NCBI GenBank assembly: GCA_943324165.2 | Contig: CALPKO020000099.1 | Location: 1 to 6,087 of the forward strand | Direction of reading: 5' to 3' | From: Bdellovibrio sp. ZAP7 | GTDB lineage: Bacteria > Bacteroidota > Bacteroidia > Flavobacteriales > Flavobacteriaceae | Length of the DNA: 6,087 nucleotides | Shown: one piece after another, positions 5,617 through 6,087 of the stretch | Layout: each line of letters opens with the position of its first letter | Position numbering within the stretch: the first letter of the stretch is position 1 | Notes under the pieces: generated by a model | Databases searched by the model: none | Told to the model about the DNA's origin: nothing | What the model saw: only the letters and a program-made list of their open reading frames with translations | Translations under genes and position numbers: made by a program

Positions 5617-6087
5617 TTATTTCATTCCAATCTTGTCGTGACTTTGAGCATCTATTCCACCATTCCACATTGTTAAAATATCGGTTGCAACTGCAGCTCC
5701 ACTTCCCGAAGCGATTGCTAATTGACTTCTCCAACCAGCCAAAGTTCCTGCAACAAAAATTCCTTCTATAACTTTATGGTCAATGTTTTTAAGCTGAATT
5801 CTATTTTTTTCTGGAACTGATTTTTTGTGATTTTCAACATATTGCATCAATCCTTCGATTGAAAATGTGTTAGAATAACCAATAGCAACAACTATGTTTT
5901 TGGTGAAATAAGTGTTTTTGTTGGTTGTTATTTCAAAATCAGGAAAACTGCCCTCGACTTTCATTACTTTTTCATTTTCAATTTGTTTAATATGTGGATA
6001 AGAAAAATTAAGCTGTTCCAAACTTTCAGATAATAATTCTGAACCCCATTTTCCAGCGGGAATACCATAAGCGTTATTAAACAAAGC
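5617..6087 (-). CDS. FAD-dependent NAD(P)-type oxidoreductase, thioredoxin-reductase-like (C-terminal part)
   Basis: A minus-strand frame enters from the right edge and ends with TAA at 5619-5617, leaving 156 residues. The start lies outside the window; the TTG at 6084 is an internal Leu codon. NIVVAIGYS (about 64-72) is the usual 'VVAIG' segment that closes the pyridine-nucleotide-binding part. VIEGIFVAGTLAGWRSQLAI continuing to ASGSGAAVATDIL (about 106-138) is the C-terminal flavin-binding signature of the two-dinucleotide-binding-domain flavoproteins. The family normally has Gly-Asp after the FVA/FAA segment, with Asp contacting the FAD ribityl-phosphate; here it is Gly-Thr. No redox CxxC is in the visible half, and no cysteine occurs in it at all. 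The substrate cannot be told from this fragment. The gene converges on thiL across a 95-base gap, and I see no clear terminator between them. Confidence 0.8.
   Translation of the reverse strand, partial: ALFNNAYGIPAGKWGSELLSESLEQLNFSYPHIKQIENEKVMKVEGSFPDFEITTNKNTYFTKNIVVAIGYSNTFSIEGLMQYVENHKKSVPEKNRIQLKNIDHKVIEGIFVAGTLAGWRSQLAIASGSGAAVATDILTMWNGGIDAQSHDKIGMK

Overview
The window is an AT-rich chromosomal segment (by eye roughly one-third G+C) from a member of the Bacteroidota, most likely a Flavobacterium or close relative. Three things point there. The left edge holds the end of what looks like a PorP/SprF-type outer-membrane protein of the type IX secretion/gliding machinery. Start codons are preceded by A-rich leaders rather than Shine-Dalgarno sequences. 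Several intergenic regions carry the TAnnTTTG -7 box typical of this phylum. The segment reads as ordinary housekeeping sequence. I see no transposase, phage gene, CRISPR array, tRNA or rRNA, and no convincing undescribed multi-gene system.

Layout from left to right. Positions 2-127 hold the last 41 codons of the putative PorP/SprF protein, followed by a hairpin terminator. Positions 190-699 encode a gamma-class carbonic anhydrase-like hexapeptide-repeat protein. Positions 806-1153 encode a small exported protein with MORN-like (YwqK-type) repeats. A strong hairpin at 1156-1188, usable on both strands, separates it from convergent trpS (2225-1251, minus strand). A compact divergent promoter region at about 2296-2342 separates trpS from a plsC-type acyltransferase (2411-3151, plus strand), which ends in its own terminator. 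After a roughly 230-base intergenic stretch come gpsA (3409-4404) and thiL (4475-5521), each with its own apparent -7 box. A 95-base gap with a degenerate heptamer repeat leads to the C-terminal part of a minus-strand FAD-dependent oxidoreductase that runs off the right edge.

Functional links. GpsA makes sn-glycerol-3-phosphate and PlsC performs the second acylation that makes phosphatidic acid, so two steps of membrane-lipid synthesis lie side by side, although they appear to be separately transcribed. TrpS charges tRNA-Trp and ThiL makes thiamine diphosphate; both are unrelated housekeeping functions. The parts least explained by known biology are the small exported MORN-repeat protein, the Cys-rich tail of the PorP/SprF-like protein, a LacI-operator-like palindrome ahead of gpsA, and the loss of the usual Gly-Asp in the flavin-binding signature of the terminal oxidoreductase.
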